The position numbers were made by a program, and so were the translations under genes. The notes under the pieces were generated by a model. It was not told where the DNA came from and did no database searches. It saw only the letters and a list, made by a program, of their open reading frames with translations. Positions 1-7,338 of a DNA stretch of 17,935 nucleotides are shown here, piece after piece. The first letter of the stretch is position 1, and every line of letters starts with the position of its first letter. Origin of the DNA: Bacillota bacterium (GTDB lineage Bacteria; Bacillota; Sulfobacillia; JABLXB01); NCBI GenBank assembly GCA_024653225.1, contig JANLGA010000040.1:1-17935 (forward strand), written 5' to 3'.

Positions 1-459
1 CACCGCGGAGAAAACGGACATCGCCACTGGGCCGAGGCAGCCATTGTAGGCGGCCGCCGCGAGCATGGTGGTCAGCCTGCCGTGGAGCGACACGGGGCTG
101 CCGGTCAGTCTCAACACCGAATACACCACCGCGCCCTCGACGAACGTGGCGCCCACGACGGACAAGAAGGGAACGATGAACCTGTCGGGGAGTATCCTCC
201 GCCCCACGTACCCGGCCGCAAAGCCGCACGCGCCCTTCGACAGGGCGTGTAGTCCGATGTACCTGCCCGCCGAAAGGTCCTCGAGGAGGCCCGCCCCGAA
301 TCCCACCGTCACCCCGGCGTCCGGACCGAGTATCATCCCCACGCACACCGACAGCAGCAGCGGTAGGTCGGCCACCGCCCTCGGGGCTGCCACGCGCCCT
401 GCGAAAACCGCCTGCATGAGCCACACGACCGGGATCGAGATGAGCGGCCACACCCTCAT
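1..459 (-). CDS. mreD: Rod shape-determining protein MreD (3' end cut off by window)
   Basis: Integral membrane partner of MreC in the elongasome that directs lateral peptidoglycan synthesis. The reading frame opens with ATG at 459, whose ATGA overlaps the TGA stop of mreC (456-458), and stays open for 153 codons to the window edge. The protein starts MRVWPLISIPVVW and is a run of hydrophobic segments separated by short polar loops. It includes the glycine-rich stretch GFGAGLLEDL followed by a tyrosine and GLHALSKG, which resembles the MreD region around GLLxD. MreD proteins are usually about 160-180 residues, so only the last 10-25 residues are missing. Identity rests mainly on position after mreB and mreC plus the hydrophobic profile, because MreD is poorly conserved. 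Translational coupling to mreC is likely. Confidence 0.88.
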   Translation of the reverse strand, partial: MRVWPLISIPVVWLMQAVFAGRVAAPRAVADLPLLLSVCVGMILGPDAGVTVGFGAGLLEDLSAGRYIGLHALSKGACGFAAGYVGRRILPDRFIVPFLSVVGATFVEGAVVYSVLRLTGSPVSLHGRLTTMLAAAAYNGCLGPVAMSVFSAV

Positions 460-1295
460 CTCGGTCGCTCCTCCGCCGGTCGCCGTACGATGAGGACTTC
501 TTCCATCCTCCCGAAATCGCCGGCGGGCCGTACTAGGGCGGACTTGGTCAACCCGTAATCCTCCCTCTCGACCCGCTCCACGTAACCGACGAGAATCCCC
601 TTCGGAAACACGCTTCCCAAGCCCGAGGTGACCACCAGGTCCCCCTCGCGCACGTCCGCGTCACGGGAGAACATGGTCATTTTCACCCGCCCGTCCCCGC
701 GACCCCCGAACACGATCCCGGCGTCCCTGGACCTTTCGACGATCACCCCCACGGAGGAATCGGGGTCGAGCAACAACATTACGGTGGACGTCCTCTCCGT
801 CACCTTCGTGGTTCGACCGACCAGGCCCTTGCTGCTTACCACCGGGGAATCCCTCACCACCCCGTGGCGCGATCCGCGGTCGAGCACCAGGGCCGAGAAC
901 CAGTTGTCGGGGTTCCTTCCCACGACGGCGGCCGGGATGAAACTGAACCCGGACTCCTCTATGAAGCCCACCAGCTCCCTCAACCTGCGGTTCTCGCTCA
1001 GGGCTTCCTCCAACTGCACGCGGACGTAGTCCATCTCGGCGATTCGTTTCTTGAGCTCCTCGTTTTCCCGCCTCAGGGTCCGCACGTCGGAGAACCACGC
1101 GCCGACCGAACGAAGCGCTTGCGACACTCGAAAGGCCAGCGCTTGCGCCGGCAGGACCACGTCATTCACGAGGTTTTCCAATCCCGTGGTGGCGCCCCTG
1201 TCCCCGGACGTCAGGCTCGTCACCACGACGGTGACTATGACCAGCAACGCCCCCAGGATCAGCCTGCGATACCTGAAATGCCGGTCCAGGAGCAT
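456..1295 (-). CDS. mreC: Rod shape-determining protein MreC
   Basis: Bitopic membrane protein that links the MreB filament to the periplasmic/extracellular wall synthases. About 279 residues, normal for the family. The order is a short basic N-terminus (RHFRYRR), one transmembrane helix (about residues 12-30), a coiled coil (about 65-105, rich in E, L and R, with RRENEELKKRIAEM) and the two beta domains. Family-typical stretches are AAVVGRNPDNW, LDRGSRHGV, GLVGR, DPDSSVGV and VVTSGLGSVFPKGILVG. Two adjacent start codons occur, GTG at 1298 and ATG at 1295. I prefer the ATG because AGAAGG lies 5 nt upstream of it, which is too close to the GTG. It follows mreB by 13 nt and its stop overlaps the mreD start, so the three genes form one unit. 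Confidence 0.96.
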   Translation of the reverse strand: MLLDRHFRYRRLILGALLVIVTVVVTSLTSGDRGATTGLENLVNDVVLPAQALAFRVSQALRSVGAWFSDVRTLRRENEELKKRIAEMDYVRVQLEEALSENRRLRELVGFIEESGFSFIPAAVVGRNPDNWFSALVLDRGSRHGVVRDSPVVSSKGLVGRTTKVTERTSTVMLLLDPDSSVGVIVERSRDAGIVFGGRGDGRVKMTMFSRDADVREGDLVVTSGLGSVFPKGILVGYVERVEREDYGLTKSALVRPAGDFGRMEEVLIVRRPAEERPR

Positions 1296-1308
1296 CACGC
1301 CCTTCTCG

Positions 1309-2340
1309 TCAGAACCTCCGGCTGTTCGGCGACACCTTTCGCAGGGTCTCTATATCCTCCAGGGCTTTGCTCGTGCCCTTTACCACGCAGAGCATCGGTT
1401 CTTCGGCAAGATGCACGGGCATCCCCGTGTCTTCAGCAATGAGACGGTCAAGCCCTCTCAGCAGCGAACCGCCCCCCGCCATGACTATGCCCCTGTCCAT
1501 GATGTCGGCCGCGAGCTCGGGAGGAGTCTTCTCCAGGGTCACCCTTATCGCATCCACGATGGCGGCCACGGGCTCAGCGAGCGCCTTTCGGGCCTCCTGG
1601 GCAGTGATCGTCATCGTCCTGGGAAGGCCCGACACGAGGTCCCTCCCTCGTATCTCCATGGATTCGCCATCGTTGACCGGATAGGCGGAACCGATTCCTA
1701 TCTTGATCTCCTCGGCCGTCCTTTCGCCGATCGCCAGGTTGTAGTTTTTCTTCACGTAGTTGATGATGGCCTCGTCCATCTCGTCTCCCGCAATGCGTAT
1801 GGAGCGAGACGTCACGATCCCGCGCAAGGAGATGACGGCCACTTCGCAAGTGCCCCCGCCTATGTCCACGACCATGTTCCCGGTGGGTTCCGATATGGGC
1901 AGGCCCGCCCCGATGGCGGCCGCTTTCGGCTCATCGAGCGGATAGGCCTCCCGTGCTCCGGCTTGAAGGCAAGCCTCGATGACCGCCCGCCTTTCGACCT
2001 CGGTGACACCCGTGGGGACCGATATCACTATCCTCGGCTTGAACACGCCCCTCGGGTTGGCCTTGCGGATGAAATACTTCAACATCGTTTGCGTCACGTC
2101 GAAGTCCGCAATCACGCCGTCCTTCATGGGCCGAATGGCGACCACGTTGCCGGGCGTGCGCCCGATCATCTGCTTGGCCTCCATGCCGACGGCCAGGATC
2201 TCTCGCGTGTCCCTGTTGAGCGCGACCACCGAGGGCTCCTGGATCACGATTCCCTTTCCCCTGACGTGCACCACGGTGTTGGCCGTGCCGAGGTCTATTC
2301 CCATGTCCCTGGAAAAGTACTGGTAGATAGAGTTCAGCAT
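1309..2340 (-). CDS. mreB: Rod shape-determining actin homologue MreB
   Basis: Cytoplasmic actin-like ATPase that polymerises under the membrane and guides the cell-wall elongation machinery. 343 residues, as expected. The phosphate-1 loop is MGIDLGTANTVVHV near the N-terminus, preceded by an amphipathic N-terminal stretch (LNSIYQYFSR) suited to membrane contact. Phosphate-2 is VDIGGGTCEVAVISL, and the adenosine motif is MAGGGSLLRGLDRLI. Other MreB signatures are EPSVVALN and AGGDEMD-like AGDEMDEAII. Start choice: GTG at 2343 and ATG at 2340 are adjacent. GGGAAGGGG sits 6 nt before the ATG, so ATG is preferred. It follows radC by about 20 nt. The paralogues Mbl and MreBH cannot be fully excluded by eye, but the downstream mreC and mreD indicate MreB. 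Confidence 0.97.
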   Translation of the reverse strand: MLNSIYQYFSRDMGIDLGTANTVVHVRGKGIVIQEPSVVALNRDTREILAVGMEAKQMIGRTPGNVVAIRPMKDGVIADFDVTQTMLKYFIRKANPRGVFKPRIVISVPTGVTEVERRAVIEACLQAGAREAYPLDEPKAAAIGAGLPISEPTGNMVVDIGGGTCEVAVISLRGIVTSRSIRIAGDEMDEAIINYVKKNYNLAIGERTAEEIKIGIGSAYPVNDGESMEIRGRDLVSGLPRTMTITAQEARKALAEPVAAIVDAIRVTLEKTPPELAADIMDRGIVMAGGGSLLRGLDRLIAEDTGMPVHLAEEPMLCVVKGTSKALEDIETLRKVSPNSRRF

Positions 2341-2359
2341 CACGATCCCCTTCCCAACG

Positions 2360-3142
2360 TCAGCGCCAGGCCGCTCCCGATTCTCTCATGCTCACAAACC
2401 GTCCCTCGCCGACCACCACGTGGTCCAGAACATCTATGCCCAGGATCCGTCCCGCCTCCACCAGCCTGGCTGTGACGTCCACGTCTTCCGGGCTCGGGCT
2501 CGGGTCGCCGCTCGGGTGATTGTGAACGAGTATCACCGCCGCGGCGCTCTTCCTGATCGCGGCCTTGAATATCTCTCGCGGATGCACGATCGACTCGTTG
2601 AGACTGCCGACCAGAACCAGATCGTCGGCGTAGAGCTGGTTCTTCGTGTTGAGGAGCACGGCACGGAACTGTTCCCTGTCGAGGTGCTTCATTTCCTTCA
2701 CGAACAGTTGCCCGACATCCGAGGGGCACCTGACGGGGGTCCTCGCCCGCCCGACCTCCGCCGCGGCCCTCTTGCCGAGCTCGAACGCGGCCTTGACTTG
2801 GGCCGCCTTCGCCCGCCCGATCCCCTTCACACCGCAAATCTCCTCGATCGGAGCCTCCGAAAGGTATCCCAGCTCGCGCCCCGCTCCGGCCGCGACGCGG
2901 CCGATTGCCAGGAGCTGTCTGGCGAGGTCCAGCGCGCTCCCTTCCCCGCTTCCCGTCCTCAGGATGACGGCGAGCAGCTCGCTGTGAGTCAACGCCTCGG
3001 GCCCCACCTTGAACAGCCTTTCCCTCGGTCGCTCGGTTTCCGGCAGGTCCTTCATCCGAAAGCGATACCCGCCGCCACCACTGCTCCTATCCACGACAGC
3101 CTCCGTTCCGCCGCCGGCGCCCCTCGCCATACCGCGGAACAA
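2360..3142 (-). CDS. radC: RadC family JAB/MPN domain protein
   Basis: RadC/YsxA-type protein of uncertain biochemical role. The old DNA-repair name is historical, and the JAB (MPN+) fold is that of a metal-dependent isopeptidase or hydrolase. Visible are the N-terminal RadC motif (RPRERLFKVGPEALTHSELLAVILRTGS), a helix-hairpin-helix (GVKGIGRAKAAQVKAAFELG) and the zinc site HNHPSGDPSPSPEDVDVT with the H-x-H...S...D ligand pattern. The start is uncertain. TTG at 3142 has GAGGCGAGG about 6 nt upstream and lies 3 nt after the maf stop, giving 260 residues. ATG at 3055 begins right at the conserved MKDLPETERPRERL and gives 231 residues, close to the family norm, but with a poor ribosome site. The first 29 residues are glycine-rich and look unconserved. 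Position between maf and mreB is the classical one. Confidence 0.95.
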   Translation of the reverse strand: MFRGMARGAGGGTEAVVDRSSGGGGYRFRMKDLPETERPRERLFKVGPEALTHSELLAVILRTGSGEGSALDLARQLLAIGRVAAGAGRELGYLSEAPIEEICGVKGIGRAKAAQVKAAFELGKRAAAEVGRARTPVRCPSDVGQLFVKEMKHLDREQFRAVLLNTKNQLYADDLVLVGSLNESIVHPREIFKAAIRKSAAAVILVHNHPSGDPSPSPEDVDVTARLVEAGRILGIDVLDHVVVGEGRFVSMRESGAAWR

Positions 3143-3145
3143 GGA

Positions 3146-3742
3146 CTACCTCGCCTCTCCCGCCCTCAAAACATCAAGGCCGAACGATTTCAGGATCCTG
3201 GCGAGCCTCGGAAGCGGCAGCCCCACCACGTTGAAGTAGCAGCCTTCGATCCGCTCCACCAACACCGACCCGAGTCCCTGGACCCCGTAAGCCCCGGCCT
3301 TGTCCATCGGCTCCCCGGACGAGACGTACGCCTCGATCTCATCGGAATTCAAGGCCCTGAACCACACGCGGCTTTCCTCGTACTCGACTGCCCGGCGGCC
3401 GGTCGCCGCGTCCACGACCGCGACCCCGGTCACGACACTGTGCGCCCTCCCCGACAGCTTCTCAAGCATCATCCTCGCGTCGGCGGGATCCCTCGGCTTT
3501 CCCAGTATCTCTCCGTCCAGGGCGACCACCGTGTCCGCACCGATCACGAGTCCCGACCCGACCCTTCCGGCGACGGATTCAGCCTTCGAGAGGGCCAGGG
3601 CCTCTGCTATTTCCGCCGGCCCCCCTCCCACTAGGGTCTCATCGGCACCGCTGGGCACCACCACGAATTGGAGGCCTATCTGTCTCAGCAGCTCGATCCT
3701 GCGCGGGGAGGTCGAGGCAAGCACCAACGTGGGAGTGCCCAT
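3146..3742 (-). CDS. maf: Maf family nucleotide pyrophosphatase / septum-site protein
   Basis: Maf proteins hydrolyse non-canonical or pyrimidine nucleoside triphosphates to monophosphates (house-cleaning). In Bacillus, Maf overproduction blocks septation. 198 residues, full length. Motifs: LASTSPRRIELLRQIG at the N-terminus (nucleotide-binding S-x-x-R-R), a central GADTVV with the catalytic Asp, GKPRDPADA, the SGRAHSVVTGV stretch, and the C-terminal DKAGAYGVQGLGSVLVERIEG plus NVVGLPLPRL typical of the YhdE-type dTTP/UTP pyrophosphatase group. ATG at 3742 begins directly at the conserved N-terminus. It starts 6 nt after the DUF4321 stop and ends 3 nt before the radC start, indicating a common transcript. 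Which NTP it prefers is not settled by inspection. Confidence 0.97.
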   Translation of the reverse strand: MGTPTLVLASTSPRRIELLRQIGLQFVVVPSGADETLVGGGPAEIAEALALSKAESVAGRVGSGLVIGADTVVALDGEILGKPRDPADARMMLEKLSGRAHSVVTGVAVVDAATGRRAVEYEESRVWFRALNSDEIEAYVSSGEPMDKAGAYGVQGLGSVLVERIEGCYFNVVGLPLPRLARILKSFGLDVLRAGEAR

Positions 3743-3748
3743 CGTGCG

Positions 3749-4000
3749 TCAGCGCCTGCCGGAATACAGCATTATCGCCAACATGACCCCCAGGGCGGTG
3801 CCGACGTTCGCGACGAATCTGACTCCGAAGGTGATGCTGAGCACGACCAGGTTCAGCGTGATGGGGGGTTCCAGTCCCCCGCCCACGGAAGCGCCGAGAA
3901 GTGGAACATATCTCGACAGGATCTGTCCGACTGCGCTCCCCGAGATGGCTCCGAAAAGCAGTATCAGGAACAGAATCCACGGGTTCCTGTCCCGCCGCAT
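3749..4000 (-). CDS. DUF4321-type small membrane protein
   Basis: Small protein of 83 residues with two hydrophobic segments: about 8-27 (PWILFLILLFGAISGSAVGQ) and about 50-77, ending in a basic SGRR. Between them lies YVPLLGASVGGGLEPPITLNL, which matches the short uncharacterised DUF4321 proteins often found beside maf in clostridia (recognised from memory, not searched). Function is unknown. ATG at 4000 has GGAGG 7 nt upstream, a good ribosome site. It appears to be the first gene of the DUF4321-maf-radC-mreBCD run. The 96-bp gap before it holds AATAAT (about 4030-4035) but no convincing -35 partner, so the promoter is not assigned. Confidence 0.85.
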   Translation of the reverse strand: MRRDRNPWILFLILLFGAISGSAVGQILSRYVPLLGASVGGGLEPPITLNLVVLSITFGVRFVANVGTALGVMLAIMLYSGRR

Positions 4001-4096
4001 CTTTCCGCCTCCCCGGCTCCCGGTTTCCTAAATTATTCGTGCAAGCGCTGGGTTTTCCTGTCGTAGGTATTCCCCCATTTGCACCCAATCATGCCA

Positions 4097-5143
4097 TTAT
4101 CTGCCTGTGCCGCCTGCAAGGTCCACTCGGCCCGGCGGTTCCCCGGCCACGATCGTCGTCCCGTCGGCCCTGACCGCGACCGCCCCGAACCCACGGGTGG
4201 TCCGGAGGAGGTCCAGCCCCGCCCGCTCGCCCATGACGAATACCGCGGTCGAGAGCGCGTCGGCGTCTGTCGAGGAGGGGCCGATGACCGTCACGCTCAT
4301 GAACGACCTCGCCGGTTGCCCGGTCCCGGGATCCAGCAGGTGGTGGTAACGGACGCCCGCGGCTTCGAAAAACCGCTGGTAGTCTCCTGAAGTCACCACG
4401 CTCTGGCCCGAGACGGTAACGGTGGCCACCAGGCCCGCCGGATCCCTCGGATGCTGGATACCGACCCTCCAGGAAGTCGAACCTGCCAGCGCCGCCGGTT
4501 TCATCCCGAGGGCGTACACGTTGCCGCCGGCCTCTATCAGGGCGGATCGTATGCCCCTTTCCACGAGGACGGCCGCCGCCCTGTCAACAGCGTACCCCTT
4601 GGCGATGCCCCCGAGATCGAGGCACATGCCCTTCTTGCCGAGGGACAGCGTGGAATTAGACCTGTCCACCGCAACGAGCCTGTAGTCCACCAACGAGAGC
4701 GCCTCACCCAATTTCTCGGGTCCAGGGATGTGCGGCGTCGTCGGGAATCCCCAGGCTTTCACCAGCGGCAGGATGGTGGGATCGAAGGATCCGCCGGTTC
4801 GCTCCGCGTGCCACAAGGCCCTCTCGACCACTTCGAGTGTTTCGGGGCTCACCCTGACCGCGCCGGTTCCGGCCGCCCGGTTGACCGCGGCGATTTCGCT
4901 GGATTCGTCGTAGGGGTCGAGGAGCGCGTCGAGCCGCTGGATTTCGGCGAGGGCCGCGGCCGCCGCCTCTCCGGCCCCCGGGCCGTAGGCCCGCACGCGG
5001 ACGAAGGTATCCATCGCTATGCCTGACTTCTCCACCGGGCTCATCCCGGTCGGCACGCAGCCCGGCAATGCCGACAGGCCGACAGCAAGCGCGAGACAAG
5101 CGGCGGCCGCGGCCCGCCCCGGCCGCAGGCCCAAGGCATTCAT
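4097..5143 (-). CDS. apbE: FAD:protein FMN transferase (ApbE), lipoprotein
   Basis: ApbE transfers FMN from FAD to a Thr of target proteins, typically the RnfG and RnfD (or NqrC/NqrB) subunits, on the outer face of the membrane. The 349-residue protein begins with a basic stretch (LRPGR), a hydrophobic core and LPGC with Cys29, so it is probably exported and lipid-anchored. Catalytic-core motifs are MDTFVRVRAYG, LDPYDESSEIAAVNR, GGSFDPTILPLVKAWGF, DLGGIAKGYAVDRA, LIEAGGNVYALG and the metal-site TDADALSTAVFVMG. ATG at 5143 is chosen because it starts the signal peptide and has GGGGTGGTGAG just upstream. A longer frame from 5251 would overlap rnfB and bury the signal sequence. It lies 70 nt after rnfB, behind a terminator-like hairpin. 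The location fits maturation of the Rnf complex. Confidence 0.95.
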   Translation of the reverse strand: MNALGLRPGRAAAAACLALAVGLSALPGCVPTGMSPVEKSGIAMDTFVRVRAYGPGAGEAAAAALAEIQRLDALLDPYDESSEIAAVNRAAGTGAVRVSPETLEVVERALWHAERTGGSFDPTILPLVKAWGFPTTPHIPGPEKLGEALSLVDYRLVAVDRSNSTLSLGKKGMCLDLGGIAKGYAVDRAAAVLVERGIRSALIEAGGNVYALGMKPAALAGSTSWRVGIQHPRDPAGLVATVTVSGQSVVTSGDYQRFFEAAGVRYHHLLDPGTGQPARSFMSVTVIGPSSTDADALSTAVFVMGERAGLDLLRTTRGFGAVAVRADGTTIVAGEPPGRVDLAGGTGR

Positions 5144-5160
5144 GCACTCACCACCCCCGC

Positions 5161-5190
5161 CCAAAGACAAAGGCTCCCACGCGGGGAGCC
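5161..5190 (-). terminator. Intrinsic terminator or attenuator hairpin between rnfB and apbE
   Basis: On the minus strand GGCTCCC - CGCGT - GGGAGCC (5190-5172) forms a perfect 7-bp stem with a 5-nt loop, followed by TTTGTCTTTGG. The U-rich tail makes it a plausible Rho-independent terminator ending the rnf message. It leaves only 17 nt before the apbE start, with no room for a separate promoter, so apbE would depend on read-through. It could also act as a stabilising processing hairpin. Confidence 0.7.
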
Positions 5191-5213
5191 CCGGTATGTC
5201 CTCTCCCTCGCGA

Positions 5214-6026
5214 TCAGCCCGCTTGCCTCTCCTCCAGGGCACGGCGTACATCGTTTATGGCCCGGGTCGGGCACTTCTCCACGCAAGCCCCGCACAAGGT
5301 ACATTTGACCGGGTCAATTCGCGCGAGGTTGTTTTCGACCGTGATCGCCCCCGACTGGCACGCCTTAACGCACGCGCGACAGCCTATGCAACCCACTTTG
5401 CAGACCTTCCTCGTCGCGGCGCCCGGGGCGGTACTCCGGCAAGCGACCTGTATGCCCTTCGACTCCGGCAGCAGTGCGATGAGCCCCCTCGGGCAGGCCT
5501 TCACGCAGTTGCCGCACGCCACGCACTTATCCTCGGCGACAACGGGCATCCCCCCGGACATCGAGATCGCGCCGAACTGGCACGCCCGCCGGCAGTCCCC
5601 GAGGCCGAGGCATCCGAATTCGCACGACTTGAATCCTCCCCCGGCGAGCACGGCGGCCCTACAACTCGGAATGCCTTTGTACGTCGCCCGGTCGCCGCAG
5701 GTACCCCCTCCCGCGCACATCACCCTAGCCACTTCGCGCTCTCCCGCGGCGGCCACCGCGACTCCGAGCACGTCTGCGATCTTCGCGGCCGTCGAGGGGC
5801 CGCCCGGCTTGCACCCGTTCGGTGGCGCCTTCCCCGCCACTACCGCCTCGGCGAACCCGTCACAGCCGGGGTAACCGCAGCCCCCGCAGTTGGCGCCGGG
5901 CAGGCAATCCCGAACCTTCGCCACCCTCGGGTCAACCTCGACGTGGAACTTCTTCCCCGCCACCCCGAGCAGTATCCCGAACACCACACCCATCAGGGCC
6001 ATCACTACTATGGCGAATGTGAGCAT
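5214..6026 (-). CDS. rnfB: Rnf complex iron-sulfur subunit RnfB
   Basis: Membrane-anchored multi-cluster ferredoxin subunit of the Rnf ferredoxin:NAD+ oxidoreductase, thought to accept electrons from reduced ferredoxin. 270 residues: one N-terminal transmembrane helix (about 2-22), the four-Cys domain CLPGANCGGCGYPGC (41-55) plus Cys72, then a run of ferredoxin-type motifs at about 104-149, CVACGNCVKACP (168-179), CIGCRACVKACQ (213-224) and CTLCGACVEKCP (242-253). The number of motifs is that of the long clostridial RnfB rather than the short proteobacterial form. ATG at 6026 has GGAGGG about 8 nt upstream. It follows rnfA by 21 nt and ends the rnf run. Identification is very secure. Confidence 0.98.
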   Translation of the reverse strand: MLTFAIVVMALMGVVFGILLGVAGKKFHVEVDPRVAKVRDCLPGANCGGCGYPGCDGFAEAVVAGKAPPNGCKPGGPSTAAKIADVLGVAVAAAGEREVARVMCAGGGTCGDRATYKGIPSCRAAVLAGGGFKSCEFGCLGLGDCRRACQFGAISMSGGMPVVAEDKCVACGNCVKACPRGLIALLPESKGIQVACRSTAPGAATRKVCKVGCIGCRACVKACQSGAITVENNLARIDPVKCTLCGACVEKCPTRAINDVRRALEERQAG

Positions 6027-6047
6027 GCACCATCCCTCCAGGATGCC

Positions 6048-6668
6048 TCAGAGACCGAAGAGCCCCGCGAAACCGGTGAAAGCAAGGGACATTAGCGCCG
6101 ATGTCACGAACGCCATCGGGTAACCCCTCAACGGCCCGGGCACGGGGGCGAAGTCAACCCTCTCCCTTATCGCCGCGAACAAGATGAGCGCCGCGCTGTA
6201 TCCCAGGGCCACCCCGAACGTGTACACCCAGGCCTCAGGCAGCGTGTAGTTGTAGGCGATGCTCATCTTCAGGAAGCCGGGCTTGGCGACTTCGGTCGCC
6301 GCTGCCAACACGGCGCAGTTCGTGGTGATGAGCGGCAGGTATATTCCCATTGCCTTGTACAGCGTTGGAGCGGTCTTCCTTATGAACATCTCCTCGAGCT
6401 GCACGAACGAGGCGATGACGAAAATGAACACCGGAATGTAAAGGAATTCCCCGATGCCCAGGGGCGCGAGCACGTAGTTCCACAGCCCCCACGACAGCGT
6501 GCTCGAGACCATCATGACGAATATGACCGCCAGGCTCATGCCGATGGACGTATCCATCGAGTTGGATATGCCGAAATACGAGCACAACGCTATGAACCTG
6601 ATCAGCAGGATGTTGTATATCAGCAGCGCGCCCAGGAATATCAGGAAGTACCTTTGTACCTCGCCCAC
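6048..6668 (-). CDS. rnfA: Rnf complex membrane subunit RnfA
   Basis: Polytopic subunit (six predicted helices) that pairs with RnfE to form the ion-translocating and electron-transfer core of Rnf. Family signatures include LLIYNILLIRFIALCSYFGIS, the cysteine-bearing LITTNCAVLAAA (the counterpart to NC in RnfE, proposed ligand for a membrane [2Fe-2S] centre) and FAAIRERVDFAPVP. Start choice: the frame is open from TTG at 6683, but GGAGGTG (6682-6676) lies exactly 6 nt before GTG at 6668. That makes the GTG the initiator and the protein 206 residues, against roughly 190 in the family. The rnfE stop codon (6670-6672) is one base upstream of this GTG, so translation is probably coupled. Confidence 0.97.
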   Translation of the reverse strand: MGEVQRYFLIFLGALLIYNILLIRFIALCSYFGISNSMDTSIGMSLAVIFVMMVSSTLSWGLWNYVLAPLGIGEFLYIPVFIFVIASFVQLEEMFIRKTAPTLYKAMGIYLPLITTNCAVLAAATEVAKPGFLKMSIAYNYTLPEAWVYTFGVALGYSAALILFAAIRERVDFAPVPGPLRGYPMAFVTSALMSLAFTGFAGLFGL

Positions 6669-6669
6669 T

Positions 6670-7338
6670 TCACACACCTCCAACCGGAGTGGGCCTGCCC
6701 GCCGACCCCGTCGCCCTGCGGGCGGCCCGCTCGGCGAGCGCCGACTGGGCCTTGTTCAGTGCCCCCATGATCAACCCGAACGTGAGGAAAGCCCCCGGGA
6801 ACGTTATCATGAAAGTCGGCGCCTGGAACCCCGTACCGAGGCTGATCAGGGTGACGCCCATCATCGTGATGCTCCCCGTCCCGAGCAACTCCCTGACGAT
6901 TCCCATGACGATGAGCACGAGCGTGTATCCGGCCCCCATCCCGAGGCCGTCCAGCGTCGAAGCCAAAATGCCGTTCCTGTACGCGAATGCCTCGGCGCGT
7001 CCCAGGATGATGCAGTTCACGACGATCAGCGGGATCCACACCCCCAGCCTCGCGTATACCTCCGGGAAGTACGCCTTCAGCACCAGGTCCACGATCGTCA
7101 CGAACGACGAGACGACGACCAGGAATATCGGGATCCTTATGTTGTCGGGAGTCACCGGCCTTATCGCCGAGATGACGATGTTCGAGAGCGTCAACACGAA
7201 TATCACCGCGAGCCCCATGAATATTGTGTTCTCCACCTTCACGGACACCGCCAGGGCCGAGCACAGCCCTATCATCAGCCGAAGCAGCGGGTTCTCCTGC
7301 ACCAACCCCCGCGTCAAGTCAATCAGCCGCACCCTCAC
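6670..7338 (-). CDS. rnfE: Rnf complex membrane subunit RnfE
   Basis: Polytopic partner of RnfA, homologous to it with inverted topology. 222 residues with six hydrophobic segments. Hallmarks are GLVQENPLLRLMIGLCSALAV at the N-terminus, VIFVLTLSNIVISAIR, RIPIFLVVVSSFVTIVD and LIVVNCIILGRAEAFA, the last holding the conserved NC and RAEAFA. The C-terminal 25 residues or so are basic and polar, longer than I recall for the family. The GTG start at 7338 overlaps the TGA of rnfD in a GTGA arrangement, so no gene fits between rnfD and rnfE. In most bacteria rnfG occupies exactly that position (order CDGEAB). Confidence 0.97.
   Translation of the reverse strand: MRVRLIDLTRGLVQENPLLRLMIGLCSALAVSVKVENTIFMGLAVIFVLTLSNIVISAIRPVTPDNIRIPIFLVVVSSFVTIVDLVLKAYFPEVYARLGVWIPLIVVNCIILGRAEAFAYRNGILASTLDGLGMGAGYTLVLIVMGIVRELLGTGSITMMGVTLISLGTGFQAPTFMITFPGAFLTFGLIMGALNKAQSALAERAARRATGSAGRPTPVGGV

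Noticed and set aside
1051..2475. Long plus-strand open frame (about 470 codons) opposite mreC, mreB and radC
   Set aside because: It crosses three well-identified genes and has no conserved motif.
4030..4035. AATAAT as a -10 for the DUF4321-maf-radC-mre run
   Set aside because: No -35-like hexamer is found at 15-19 bp and there is no TGn extension, so it is too weak to annotate as a promoter.
5144..5251. Upstream extension of apbE starting inside rnfB
   Set aside because: It would put 36 unconserved residues before the signal peptide and overlap rnfB and the hairpin. ATG 5143 has a suitable ribosome site and begins the lipoprotein signal.
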